Below are positions 1-11,528 of a DNA stretch of 64,000 nt, piece by piece. The notes under the pieces were generated by a model, which had not been told where the DNA came from, did no database searches, and saw nothing but the letters and a program-made list of their open reading frames with translations. Each line of letters begins with the position of its first letter. The stretch's first letter is position 1. This stretch comes from Xylogone sp. PMI_703 (Eukaryota > Ascomycota > Leotiomycetes): NCBI GenBank assembly GCA_021399445.1, contig JAJTUQ010000005.1, positions 4,774,001 through 4,838,000 of the forward strand, given 5' to 3'. The translations under genes and the position numbers were made by a program.

Positions 1-953
1 CCAGTTTTGTATGCTAGATTCATCTTCGGCATACTAGGATATCGTGCTCGACTCAGAGTCTTGACACCACGTTTCCATGCTGATGTTGGTCTGCTTAAGG
101 ATGTCTGTGCTCGCTCTGGTGCATCAAAGGACCGATCCCATTCTGGTATCAGAGGAGGATAGCTTCTATCCGCTGGGTCGGGTGCTGAGAATGGATCGTT
201 GGCGAGCATTGGCTGTGTCTGCCTTGTGAGGGAAGGCAGGCCCGCTAGCTTGCTGCTTTTTCTCGGTGGATGTGCAGATGCGCTGGTAGGAGCTTGTGAA
301 GAGATCAATGAAGAGATCGTAGATGCTATGGAGTACCGTCTTGATATAGATAGGGAGGAGCTACGATTCGATCGTCGGCGGGAGACGACAGGGTCGAGTC
401 GTTGGGTCGTCGAGTCGATCGAGCTCTGTGCTGAATGACCGCGGCACGAGTGGTTTGAATGTGTGGAGATCTCAACGATCTGAGGTTTCGTTACTAGAGT
501 TATAGAAACCACTCGAGCTGTTGCTTCCTGGCTTCTCCTGCTCATTGCTGGAGAGACAGGTTCTCCATTGCCATCAAATTCCAATAAGGACCCGTCGTCC
601 TCATCTGCACTCTCGGACGCGTCTTCTTCACTCGAAAGATACATGTCGTGGGGGTTAGACGCCATCGATACCATTGATAATCTCTTAGCAACTTCGGATT
701 CTTCGTTCCCGGGCACGTCAATGTTCTGTAAATCCATCATCACTCCTTCGAGTAACACTGAGACTCTTTTCTCGCTGCCCAGCGCCAGTCCTGGGGCTTT
801 CAACGACGCTTCCATCTTGTCGTTTGGTTCCTCCATAGTACTGTCACGGCTTTCATAGCTCATATCATCCATACCTTCTGTATCTGACTGCTCAACAGTC
901 ACAGGCTCATCTCTATGTTCGGCAGGAGCAAGATGGTTGGCAATCAGAGGCAT
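1..953 (-). CDS. Hypothetical protein, 3' part cut off by the left edge
   Basis: The reverse strand is open from an ATG at 953 to base 1: 317 full codons without a stop, still open at the edge. The chosen ATG (MPLIANHLAP...) is preceded in frame by a TAG about 50 bases upstream, so it is the first possible start unless an upstream exon exists. The product is hydrophilic. An acidic stretch around residues 105-125 (SSEEDASESADEDDG) is followed by a Ser/Arg-rich region (about residues 170-220, with SRRRSNRSSS and SISRRYS) and then Pro/Ser-rich linker. No transmembrane segment or known domain is visible. Composition suggests a disordered, phosphorylated cytoplasmic or nuclear protein, but I do not recognise the family. 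No function is assigned. Coding is supported by the length of the open frame and its uniform composition. Confidence 0.7.
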   Translation of the reverse strand, partial: MPLIANHLAPAEHRDEPVTVEQSDTEGMDDMSYESRDSTMEEPNDKMEASLKAPGLALGSEKRVSVLLEGVMMDLQNIDVPGNEESEVAKRLSMVSMASNPHDMYLSSEEDASESADEDDGSLLEFDGNGEPVSPAMSRRSQEATARVVSITLVTKPQIVEISTHSNHSCRGHSAQSSIDSTTQRLDPVVSRRRSNRSSSLSISRRYSIASTISSLISSQAPTSASAHPPRKSSKLAGLPSLTRQTQPMLANDPFSAPDPADRSYPPLIPEWDRSFDAPERAQTSLSRPTSAWKRGVKTLSRARYPSMPKMNLAYKT

Positions 954-3900
954 GTTCTTGGGTATAAAATTGGTTGGTAGGCGTCCTCTCTTCCTTTGCG
1001 ACGGCTAATGGTTCCTTGAAGATCCCCGCTTCTCGATTAAATGTTGATTCACTCAATGATGAACAAAGCCAGGTCTCCGCCAGAATGTTTGTCTATGACC
1101 TTCCGCACAGCAGGAAGTATCAAACTCGCACAAAGCCAAATCTGGATCAAACAGCTCAATAGGAGGAAAATAAGTGGGCTCCTGTATAATGATATACAGG
1201 CGACCGCCTCCAGCAGCCCGAAGGTAGAGTATCAGAGCAGCGTAGCAGCGAGCCCCAGCATGGTAGCTCCCACGGAGGTGGTTGACCCCGTAGGACGTTT
1301 CAGAACCCTATGAGAACGGGGCTTGGACAGGCGAAACGATCAACCACACCCTGGATGGACTCCGATATCGAGATCGCTCTCCAGCCAAAGACGGGACGAA
1401 CTCGAAACCGAGTGGGTTAGAAAAAACGGCGAGGCCAGCAACCCAAGCAAACCATAAGTTGACGCCCGAGCAAGTAGGAGAGCTCTAGGGAGAGGACGGG
1501 TAGGAGTAGTGCGCGATGGCAGGAGGCAGATGTTTCCCCTTTATGCCAGCAGAGGAGCGCAGCCAACGCTCACAGGACAGGAGGGAGGGATGTAATGCAT
1601 GCCACCACCAGGGCATACACCCACGGACAGCGGACATGGCAGACCGTTCCCAGATGCATGCTGGGGGGGGAGGTTGTATGCAAGCAAGGCCACACCTAAA
1701 AATTTTTTGCTTGTGCTGCGGACGTTCAGTGGCAGATCCACGAGTTTCTACACCCGCCGTGCCAGCGAACAGCAGAGACACGAAGGAAGACAGAAGGTCC
1801 AGTGTGTGTCCAGTGTGCCCAGTTCCCCTTAACCAGGGTGCATGCCCATGGCCCCTAGCTGCGCATGCCCTGCAGCCAATCCGAGCGTCTCGTCAGCGCA
1901 GCCAGTGCAGCGCGTTGCAGCCAGAGCCAGGCCGGGGTTCGTGACCGCCACCAAATCTCGCAGCGCGCACCCCGGATTGGCTGACGGCATCTCAGGCTGT
2001 GGATGGGGAGCAACACCTTCAGCCTGTGGCAGTGGCAGCTGCCTCACGTAGAGAGGTGAGAGAGAGAGGCCAGAGAGGGCAGAAGATTGTGAAGGGGCTC
2101 GATGTGCATGCATTAATTTATCCCCAATCTTTCACCGCAACTCATGACTGGATGGGCTAAAGAGCCATCGCGGCAACGCACAAAGACGCACCATAATATC
2201 CATCATCACGGCTATTTTTCTGCCAGATTGAAACACACACAGAGAAAGCAGAGAAAAGGGGCACCAGAGAAATGGTGTTGCTGATTTGCTGGGTCATTAT
2301 TCATGTTTGTCCCTCCAGCATTGCGCAAGTTGGCTAACGCACACACAGTGGCAATGCTGCATGCGGACTCCCAGTACGACAGAGTGCGTAATAGGCTGGG
2401 CACAGCAACCGGCTGTCTTCCACGCCGGCAGGCAGGAGCTCAGGATCCGATGATGGCTGACTGTCGAGCGAATCCTTCGCTTTGCGTAAAACCGTCAGAG
2501 TGGTCAAGAGTTGTGGCCTTTTGCATGTTCTGTCTACTGTCGACTTAAGTAATATTTTACTTTCGTATTTTGTACGGTCAACACCCCGTGTGGACTGGGG
2601 GTCTGTGTTTGCCTGTGATTGTCTCCCCGGGCTGGCCCAAAACAGCAATGCCGGCAGCAAAGATACGAACCACAGATCCTTCTGTCTCAAAACCTCCACA
2701 CTGTTCATCGGGACAGCCTTTTGGCTCTCTCGGTGCTTTCCGTATCTTCCGTACCTTCTTTGATGCTGGGCCGGAACTCTTTCGGTCCCATCTTTGTGTA
2801 TACGATCGTCAGGTTCACCAGCAAATACACAGTCGTGACCGTACAGTAGTAGTACAGTAGTACACCATAAAAACCACATCCAGACATTACCAAAGAGAGA
2901 AAACGGCCTAAAGGGGAGAGGCCCGTTTTGCCACCATAGACCGCCCTCCCTTACTTTCTAGGTCCAATAACGTCGCGCAACGGGCCTGCCTTCGCTAAGA
3001 TCTGCACAGGCCACTGTTTATTTTGGTTTATTTTGGGCGTTTTCTTTTGCTAACTGGCTCACTGGTAAGCTCAGCGCATCGCCCTTGTCTGTTGCCTTGT
3101 GACCCTGTCCGTTCGGCTTTTTATCGTTCCCGCGTTTATCCCCCTAAAACCTCGCCACAAACACCAGCGAAACACCTTGCGAAACCACCTTCGCGTCATC
3201 GGCGATTAACCTTTATCTACAGTCATTTACTGGTTCATCAAATAGGAAGAAGCAGTCTTTTCCCGGGGAGCCGCAATGAAGAAGAGAGGAGAGAAAAAAA
3301 CAAGAAACGCCCTACGTTTCTCATCCCCTCCAAAGCCCAGGCGGATCTCCATCATGCCATGCTATGCCTCTCTTCTTATCATTCCTTTTCCCGTGCCCCC
3401 TTGCCCTCTCCACAAAACGATAAGCCCACAGCAAAACCTTAAAACACAATAGCTTTATTATTAAGAAAAGCCCTCAATGATGTATTCCTACATCCATCGT
3501 TACAGATATGACCTACTTCCCGCGTCTTCGAAACCTTGATTTCCTCAAACGTGGATAACGATCCAGAACAATGCCGATGCCGATACTATGCTATGCTATG
3601 GTATGTGCTAACGTTTAGTGTCTGCCCTTTTTCGCTTGTGATGGTCTCTTGACTGTGTGCTCAGCAGGATTTCTCGCACATCACAGCAGATATGTAATAC
3701 CACAGTAGTCTAGAATACATACTACTACTGTACCACCAGTGCTACTGTACTGTACAAAAGTACTGTAACGGGCGATTACGGGGCCACTTTTGTTGTTGCT
3801 ATTCTTGTTTCACAGCTCTTCGGAGACCGGCCGGCTGGACGAGCTGGGGAGAGATGTCGTCAGCCCTGGAGATCCTTCCGGCGATCTCGTGCGCGCGCAT

Positions 3901-4668
3901 GGTCTTCCCCAGCATTATTAGAAAGTATCACCGCAGGAACAACAAGCATCGTCATCATTATCATCATCATCATACCTACTGATTACAGCCCAGCTTACAT
4001 TACAGCTACCTTGTACACACAAAAAGCATCAGCTAGAGGATAAGCAAAATGTAATCATTGATTTGGGACATCATCTTATTATGGCTACCATTCCTAAGTT
4101 TATCTCTCTGCGATCATCCCGAACGAACCCTTTTACATCCCCCCTTCCCGCAGTTTGGTGCCCTTCACTTCCTCCCAGCCAGCATTACACAAGAACAACA
4201 TCAAAAAAAGAAAATTCCCACGCCGGTTCATCACTCCCCCTAGATTCCATCCACGAAAAGAAAAGAAAAATGCATGAAGATAAAAATATGAGATGGGGAC
4301 GATCATGTTTCTCCCTCTCTCCTATTATAAAAATACTAATTTCCCTTTCTTTCTTTTTTTATAATAGCAATGCGAAAATACCTTCCATCATCGTACATTA
4401 TACAAGTTTAGTTTTTTCTGGTTTTTATTTGACACGGAGAAACTCCCCGGCAAATATGGAGAGGGACACCCCAACCCTCTGGTTTCCATTATCGTTGCTT
4501 GCATGCAGGTGTATGTGTGTTGCTGCTGGACTGCTTCTATGCGGCCACAGTCAGCCATCTCGCGAGATCGTCGGGGATCAGGCACCAGTCGGAGAAATCC
4601 AACGGTTGCATCTCGCTCCGGACGATCACTCCTCAACCTCCCTCGCGAGTCTGAAGGGGGCTTTTTAT
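954..4668. other. Gene-free interval upstream of the left-edge gene
   Basis: I find no gene here. The longest frames (near 2334-2879, 3023-3442 and 4063-4683) have no family resemblance and shifting composition. The interval is the 5' region of the partial gene on one side and the 3' side of the elongase gene on the other. It contains pyrimidine-rich stretches, short TACTGTA/TACAGTA clusters near 2839-2863 and 3700-3768, and a (TCA)n microsatellite at about 3952-3973. It resembles the larger gene desert at 49.7-64 kb in texture. Confidence 0.5.
3700..3768. repeat. Clustered CAGTAG/TACTGTA words
   Basis: This short tract contains CACAGTAGTC, ACTACTACTGTAC, CTACTGTACTGTAC and AGTACTGTAACG. The repeated core is TACTGTA and its reverse complement TACAGTA. 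The same words recur at 2839-2863 and many times between 43 and 63 kb. Confidence 0.5.
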
Positions 4669-5906
4669 TTAAGCCTTCCGTGATCGTGTAACAGGACGAC
4701 CTGGAGTGGCAGTTGAGGTAGCATGGCCGTTAGAATATCCATTGGCGTGACCATTGGATGCGTTGGAGAGGCCCCTGATTCTTCCACCAGTAATGGCAAC
4801 CACATCGGGGAGCTCAGCATCCTTCAAGGAGCGTGCAGCCTTGCGGCCAGTTGGTCGCTTGCCATCCTTCTTGTAGGTAGCGAAGTAGAAGGAGATGAAG
4901 AGGAGGAGGTATGAACTGAGGATACCAATACCAGCAAAGGCAGCGAACTCCTCGCCTGCACAGCTGCCAGCATTTGGTAGCCATGGCCAGTATGTAGAGA
5001 CAAAGTAGGTGTAGGAGGCGAAGTAGACGAAGCCTTATCACATTGTTAGCCAGGTTGTCTTCAAAAGGGGGGCAAATGCGGTGTCCATACCAAGATCAAT
5101 CACGAATTGGATGATCTGGAGACGAGTGATCCACTCCTTCCACCAGATGCGGATGCCACGTGCGCTCTGGAAGTAGTACCAGTACATAACAACGTGCACC
5201 GTCAAGTTAAGTGTGATCGGGACCCATGACACGGAGGTCAATCCAATCAATTGGGTATAGCAAAGAAGGGCGGTGGCGCCGTGGTGGTAGCAGTGGAGGA
5301 AAGCTAAAGGCGGTCAATCAGCACTGGTCCAAATGGAAAGAAATTCTAGTGTCCATACTCAATGGCTTCTTCTTCAAGACCAGGAAGACAGTGTCGAGCA
5401 GTTCCAGGTACTTCGTGAGGTAGTTGAGCTAAGAGATAATGTCAGCCGCAGTCTTTGACAGATAACGAATTTTTAGGATTCAAACATACGTAGTAGAGAA
5501 TGACCAATGGGGGTGTCCATCCACCGTCCTTGTGGCAGATAGCATGGAAAATGCCATTTCTGTAGACCTCAGGGATCAATTGCTCCAGGAAAAGAGCAAG
5601 CAACCCTCCACTGATAGCTGTCAGGTAGAAGTTGTGGATCATAAAAAGACCATTAAGCTTCATAGCCGGACGATCCCGCATCAGTTCTCTGCCACCGAAT
5701 ATGACTATGTAGTATACAAGAATTGCCAATCCGCTCTCCCTCATTGTTGACATGGGAGTCACACGAGGCTGGAAGTCGAAATCCGCTGCATGGTAGCCCT
5801 TGACGGCCGTGAAGGCCTTATCGAAGATGGGCCATAACTCGACACCGAAGGGGCGATCGATGGTCGGTAGGGGGATTGACTTGAGGATATTGTCTGCACC
5901 CGACAT
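4669..5906 (-). CDS. ELO-family fatty acid elongase (3-ketoacyl-CoA synthase)
   Basis: This is a GNS1/SUR4-type elongase, which condenses malonyl-CoA with acyl-CoA in the endoplasmic reticulum membrane to build very-long-chain fatty acids, used mainly in sphingolipids. Four exons read 5906-5490, 5428-5359, 5303-5091 and 5033-4669; they join in frame to 354 residues, normal for the family. Introns have GTATG-type donors, CTGAC, CTGAT or CTAAC branch points and TAG/AAG acceptors. The hallmark box HCYHH lies at residues 166-170, preceded by KKPLTFL and followed by the hydrophobic ALLCYTQL. Several further hydrophobic spans fit a multi-pass protein. The tail is Ser/Thr/Asn-rich and ends KA, with basic residues as often seen for ER retention. 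It is divergently oriented to DPM1, 1.8 kb away. Which yeast paralogue (ELO1, FEN1/ELO2 or SUR4/ELO3) it matches cannot be decided here. Confidence 0.93.
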
Positions 5907-7681
5907 TGTGGCACTCTTCTCGATCTTCCTTCCTCTGTATTAAGTTTTTCCTATCCTGATACCTTTTCGTGGAGGAAATGTGTCTGTTTCGAACGCGTGC
6001 AACGTGACCAGATAATTAGTTTTATGGCGCGAAAAGGAAACAAACAAAAAAAGAATTGTTTGCAAGAGCAGCAAAAAAGGTAATTAAGGGGGCCCAGCAG
6101 TACAGGCTACACCCGAAGAAAGAGTCGGTCAAGGAGTGACGAGAAGAATTGCAACTCGAATGGATTTTGATGGGAAAAGAAGAGCAAGAGGAAGATTTAT
6201 GCTGGATGAGAAAAGAGAACAGATCGGCGGTCCCCGTCTTTTCCGAGTTTGTGTAGGAAAAAGGGGGTCAGAGGTAATATTATTCAAGCCAAGGGTCATC
6301 GGCCAACCAGAACCGTGGTTACATGTGACCGAGGCTTGCTGGTTATGTAAGCCTTACCGAGGCATGACGACAAGTCTTTGGCTGGTACCATCACCCCGAA
6401 GGGTCTTCTGAAGGTACTGAAGTGGTACTTTACTGCATAATAAATTCCATCCATGGTTACAAATGTGTCATCGATCAATTATATCCGTTTCCGAGCGAAG
6501 ATTTCATTATATCTTCTCGGAAATTGAAGAATACGTGGTAGATCTGGTGTTGTGGCAATAGTAAGTAAAAGACCGAGAAAGCGAGCCCGAAGCGCCGAGA
6601 TTTTAATTCATGCTAATCCGGTCTGCAATAACTCCTCAATCTGGAATGCCACTACTATGGCTCTATTCCCAACAGTATTTCAAAACTCGAGCGGAGTTTG
6701 ACACGTCACTCGGCAATCTGTGATAACGTTAGGTAGTATTTCGTGCCGAAGTTAGATAAGCCATGACCATTATGGGTACAGTACTTTGTGATAAGGACGG
6801 AATGGGTCATAGACATAACTCCATCTCCTAAACGATACGAAATAATTTGCATAAGACCATCATTGGAGGGGCATTGATCTGTGTGCGTTCTTTGTAAAGT
6901 TGAACAAAGTTAAATCTGACGTCGATCCTGCCCCGCGTTACCGTTGCATATATCGCAGTATGCCCATCTCATAAACTGCGGCTGAGCATGAGAAATCGGA
7001 TTAAACTCAGGTGGTGATAGGGTAACAGCATACTCATATGTTCAAGGACTCAAAGTATTGTCCTTGTTCGCATCTATAATGCCAACTATATATCTAGTTG
7101 GAGAATGCATGGACGTGATCTATATTAGCACTCTCTACGTTATATTATTATGATAAACTTTGGCAACTCAAAAATCTAATTTCGATAATAATATGTGTCG
7201 AAGGTTCTTAAAAGCGATGAGTGGATTTTTGTAACCTCAGCATCACAAGTACTCTGCGATTACGGTAGACTTTGGAGGGTCAAATTTTCGTGATGGCACA
7301 TTGTGCGCTTCAAACATAGAACTCAAAAATTACTTTCCACCCCCCCCAAGATCCTGAACACTGGACGGTATTGCTCCTTCAGGGGCAGATTAAGCCGGAG
7401 CATGGGTGTTCATTGGGTGGAATAAGCTATTGTGGGTCCCGCTCTTGGCGTGCTGTCAGGGGACAAGTGTTTCCGAGCATCTTCAGCTTCAACATCGCGT
7501 TCTTCTTCTCACTCTACTGTGCTGTATAATTCCCACCACCAAAGCAGAGCTGCGCCCGGGTGAACGTGTCCTCTCCATACCTTTGCCTTCTCGACGTTCA
7601 TTAACCAACTTACCCAAACTTATTACGCATACTTTTTTGAGCGTCCAGCTTCACTTTGCCGATTGTTTGTCCATCTCTACA
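5907..7681. other. Divergent intergenic region between elongase and DPM1
   Basis: It serves as the 5' region of both neighbours. It is AT-rich with a run of eight or more C at about 7341-7348 and a TACAGTAC word near 6779. A long frame from 7406 runs into the DPM1 first exon, but the part before 7682 shows no family match. I see no RNA gene or mobile element. Confidence 0.5.
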
Positions 7682-8645
<964 letters not shown>

Positions 8646-10084
8646 GGTTGTGAGCTTGAGTACACATCAGTCTGAGTGCCCATATTTCACAAGTGTACGA
8701 TTGGCTTGGGTGATTTAGTTTGGAATCCCCTATCCGGAATAGGGACTGTGTGTAAGTCTTCTAATAGTCATGCTTTTGAGTTTACTATAATATAAATTCC
8801 ACGTTACCGGGATTTAAACGATTCTGACTCAAAAAGCAATGGTATATTCCCCTGCGGTTCTACTGTAGAATACCTTTCTCTGTATACTTATACCTGCTCC
8901 TCCTGTGGTATGGAAGACTGGCTCAGATTAATAGTCAAAATATATCTACATTCTGTAAGAATATGAGTCGTGTCAATATATTTCTCTTGTAGAATAAGGA
9001 GTTGACATGTGCGCGCCGTTTTGAAGTGCTCTTGCTTTCATCAATGCGTATTGTCAGGGTGTGGATACTTTTGAATTAGTTAATGCTGAAGCTAGCAAGA
9101 AAAAATGCAAAAGTTGTGATAATAAGGCGATGTTATTTGACTGAAGATTAACTGGTGGGCTAATATCTTTTGCTGCTTCGGCACTTGCATGCATTGTTCC
9201 CTAGGTAGTATTATCAACCCTAGGAAAAGAACGATGATTGGATTCGTTTTTGTTCAATTGTAACTATTATATGATAAATAACTCGAAACCTGGGCGTGTT
9301 TTCTCCAACTTTTATCGTCTCAAAGATACACTAGCATTGAGCGTGGAATGGGTATGGGGAAATCCATGGTGATACAGACAAAAGCACGGATCAAGGAGCT
9401 GTCTGACCGCAATGAGGCAAGAATACCCCTCCAAAAGTAACATTACAGGAAGCGCAAGTACAGTGAAATTGAGATTGTCCATCTGCATCAGCAATGCACA
9501 TACTTGAGTATCCTGCTGGAGTACAGTGTTTGTCATTGTAGTCTTATACAATCGCAGCAACTGACAAGAGAGATATTCTAGGGATCGCACCAATAATACT
9601 GAAGAATCAATCAACAGAAAACCCCTTGCCGAATTAAACGACTTGGTTTTCAAAGCAGAGAGGTCACGTTGTATCGGACAGGGCCGCGTTGCAGAGAGCC
9701 CAATGTTTGAATATTAGCAGCAAAGGTGGTTAACCAGCACCTCTGTACAAGTAAACAATTGGATGAACAACAGGTGTTTAGTATCGTAATTGATATATTT
9801 GTCTACGCACTCAAGTAGCATTGCACCATACAAATCTCTTAAGAGGTCGCCGAAGATGTTAAGATGTTCAAAGCCCGAGGAGGTTGAAGTTTGGTTTTCC
9901 GGTACAAACTCGAGGATGACTAAGCAGCCCGTCTCTGCCAATCAGGACCAATCAAACAGCTAACATATCGAACGATTTTCGAGCGAGCCATGGTCCCAGC
10001 AACCTTGAATATCTGAAGCTCGTCGACATTTCCCTGCTTCACCTCATCCACGACACCTCCCACGCACTCTTCACAGCATTCACA
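8646..10084. other. Intergenic DNA between DPM1 and COX6
   Basis: AT-rich DNA without a convincing gene. Minus-strand frames at 9312-9653 and 9714-9941 are open for about 75-113 codons. The latter begins at a non-ATG codon and neither shows domains, so I do not call them. The right end is the COX6 promoter and leader. Confidence 0.45.
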
Positions 10085-11021
10085 ATGTCCTCGACCTCAA
10101 TGCTGCGCGTCGCAGCTCGCGCGGCCAACCAACAGACGGCCTTTTTCCGCTCCAATGCCCTCCGCGCCCTGACGCCTCGTTCCAGCAGCTCCGGAGCCCT
10201 CTTCGCTGTTGTGGGTACATCGGCCGGTTCTGCCATGAGCTTCAGCTCGACAGCTCGTGCCAACGAAGGAGGACACCACGAGGAGAGCTTCGAGGAATTC
10301 ACTGCTAGGTACGTGCTGCTGCTGCTGCAATTGCGTCGGGCACGCACAGCTCTGGGCTGGGTTTTTAGTTTGAAATTCCCGGGATCTGGAAACGGGCATC
10401 ATTTTTTGTCATAGCCGAGATAGGACCACCAACGAAACCTGCCACCAGAAACAATTCCCATTATGATGAAATCTCCTCCAATTTGCGAGTTGGGACTTCA
10501 ATTGGCCAATTGGTTCATTATGTGCTGACCACAATATTTTTTTTTCTTGCAGATATGAGAAGGAGTTCGAGAATGTCCAGGATGTCTTCGAGCTTCAGGT
10601 AGGTGGTCCCACCTTTCAGGTGTTCATCTTCACGAAATGCGACACCTCGAAGACTAATATCTCTGTCCTGCACCTAGCGAAACCTTAACAACGCCTTCGC
10701 ATACGATCTTGTCCCATCCCCATCTGTCATTGTAGCAGCATTAAAGGCTGCGAGACGAGTGAACGACTTCCCCACCGCAGTAAGAATCTTCGAGGGTACG
10801 TCACACCCCGTTTTCGCATATCAGAGCAGGATATAGATCTTTGAGAAAATTATTCCGGGCAGTGGAACGAATGCTAATGGGTGTCTCTAATCCGATTAGG
10901 TATTAAGGCAAAGGTTGAGAACCGTGGCCAGTACGACCAATATCTCCAGGAGCTCGCTCCCCTCCGGGAAGAACTAGGTGTAGTGCTAAAGGAGGAGCTC
11001 TACCCTGAGCCATCCAAATAG
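10085..11021 (+). CDS. COX6: Cytochrome c oxidase subunit 6 (mammalian Va), mitochondrial
   Basis: This is a nuclear-encoded structural subunit of respiratory complex IV on the matrix side of the inner membrane. Exons 10085-10308, 10553-10598, 10678-10795 and 10900-11021 join in frame to 169 residues. Introns carry GTACGT/GTAGGT donors and AG acceptors after pyrimidine tracts. The first 60 residues are rich in Arg, Ala and Ser with no acidic residues before the mature domain, a classic mitochondrial presequence. The mature part contains FTARYEKEFENVQDVFELQ, RNLNNAFAYDLVPSP, AALKAARRVNDFPTAVRIFE and ELAPLREELG, all typical of the COX6/COX5A alpha-solenoid family, and it ends LYPEPSK. The ATG at 10085 is the natural start because the presequence begins there. 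Confidence 0.95.
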
Positions 11022-11528
11022 ATTCTCTTATCCTAGTAGCAGAAAGCAAAGTAATTAGCCAATGGGGGGATGCATCTTTTTGGTATGGGGTGATACGGAG
11101 AGGACAGCATCAGAGAGTGTGTATTAGACCAGAGCGGACACCGACTCTCCTGCTGTAGCAATTTATTGCGTGTATAGTTGTACGAAGAAATGGATTTACC
11201 TCGTTCCGTGAATATCGCAAGGTCACGATCTCACCGTTGTTGTGCAATTCCGTTGCTTGTATTAAAAAAGGATCATCATAGTTGCATATGCAATGTACAA
11301 AGTCTCTTCCTTGGTCATACGTAGAAAAAGCCCTGTAAATTTAAAGCTATCTTAACGATCGAAAAGCTACGGAATTGAGACACGAAAATACTTAAGTTAG
11401 AAGGTGTGTATATAAAACTGCCACCAACGCCGAATTTACTATATGTATGCTCTTCCCGTCGTGCTTGAAAGATGAAAACACCTTTGATACCCATCTGCCG
11501 AAAGTACCTCAATGCTAATTGCTGACGA
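11022..11528. other. Convergent 3' spacer
   Basis: This 0.5 kb separates the 3' ends of COX6 (plus) and the chromodomain gene (minus). It is AT-rich and should hold both polyadenylation regions. I see no gene. Confidence 0.6.

Noticed and set aside
7406..7681. N-terminal extension of DPM1 from an earlier ATG
   Set aside because: The sequence before 7682 has no GT2 similarity and would put about 90 unrelated residues before the canonical start of the fold.
9312..9941. Two minus-strand open frames that might be exons of a small gene
   Set aside because: The upstream frame begins with a non-ATG codon, no sensible intron joins the two, and neither has a motif or family likeness.
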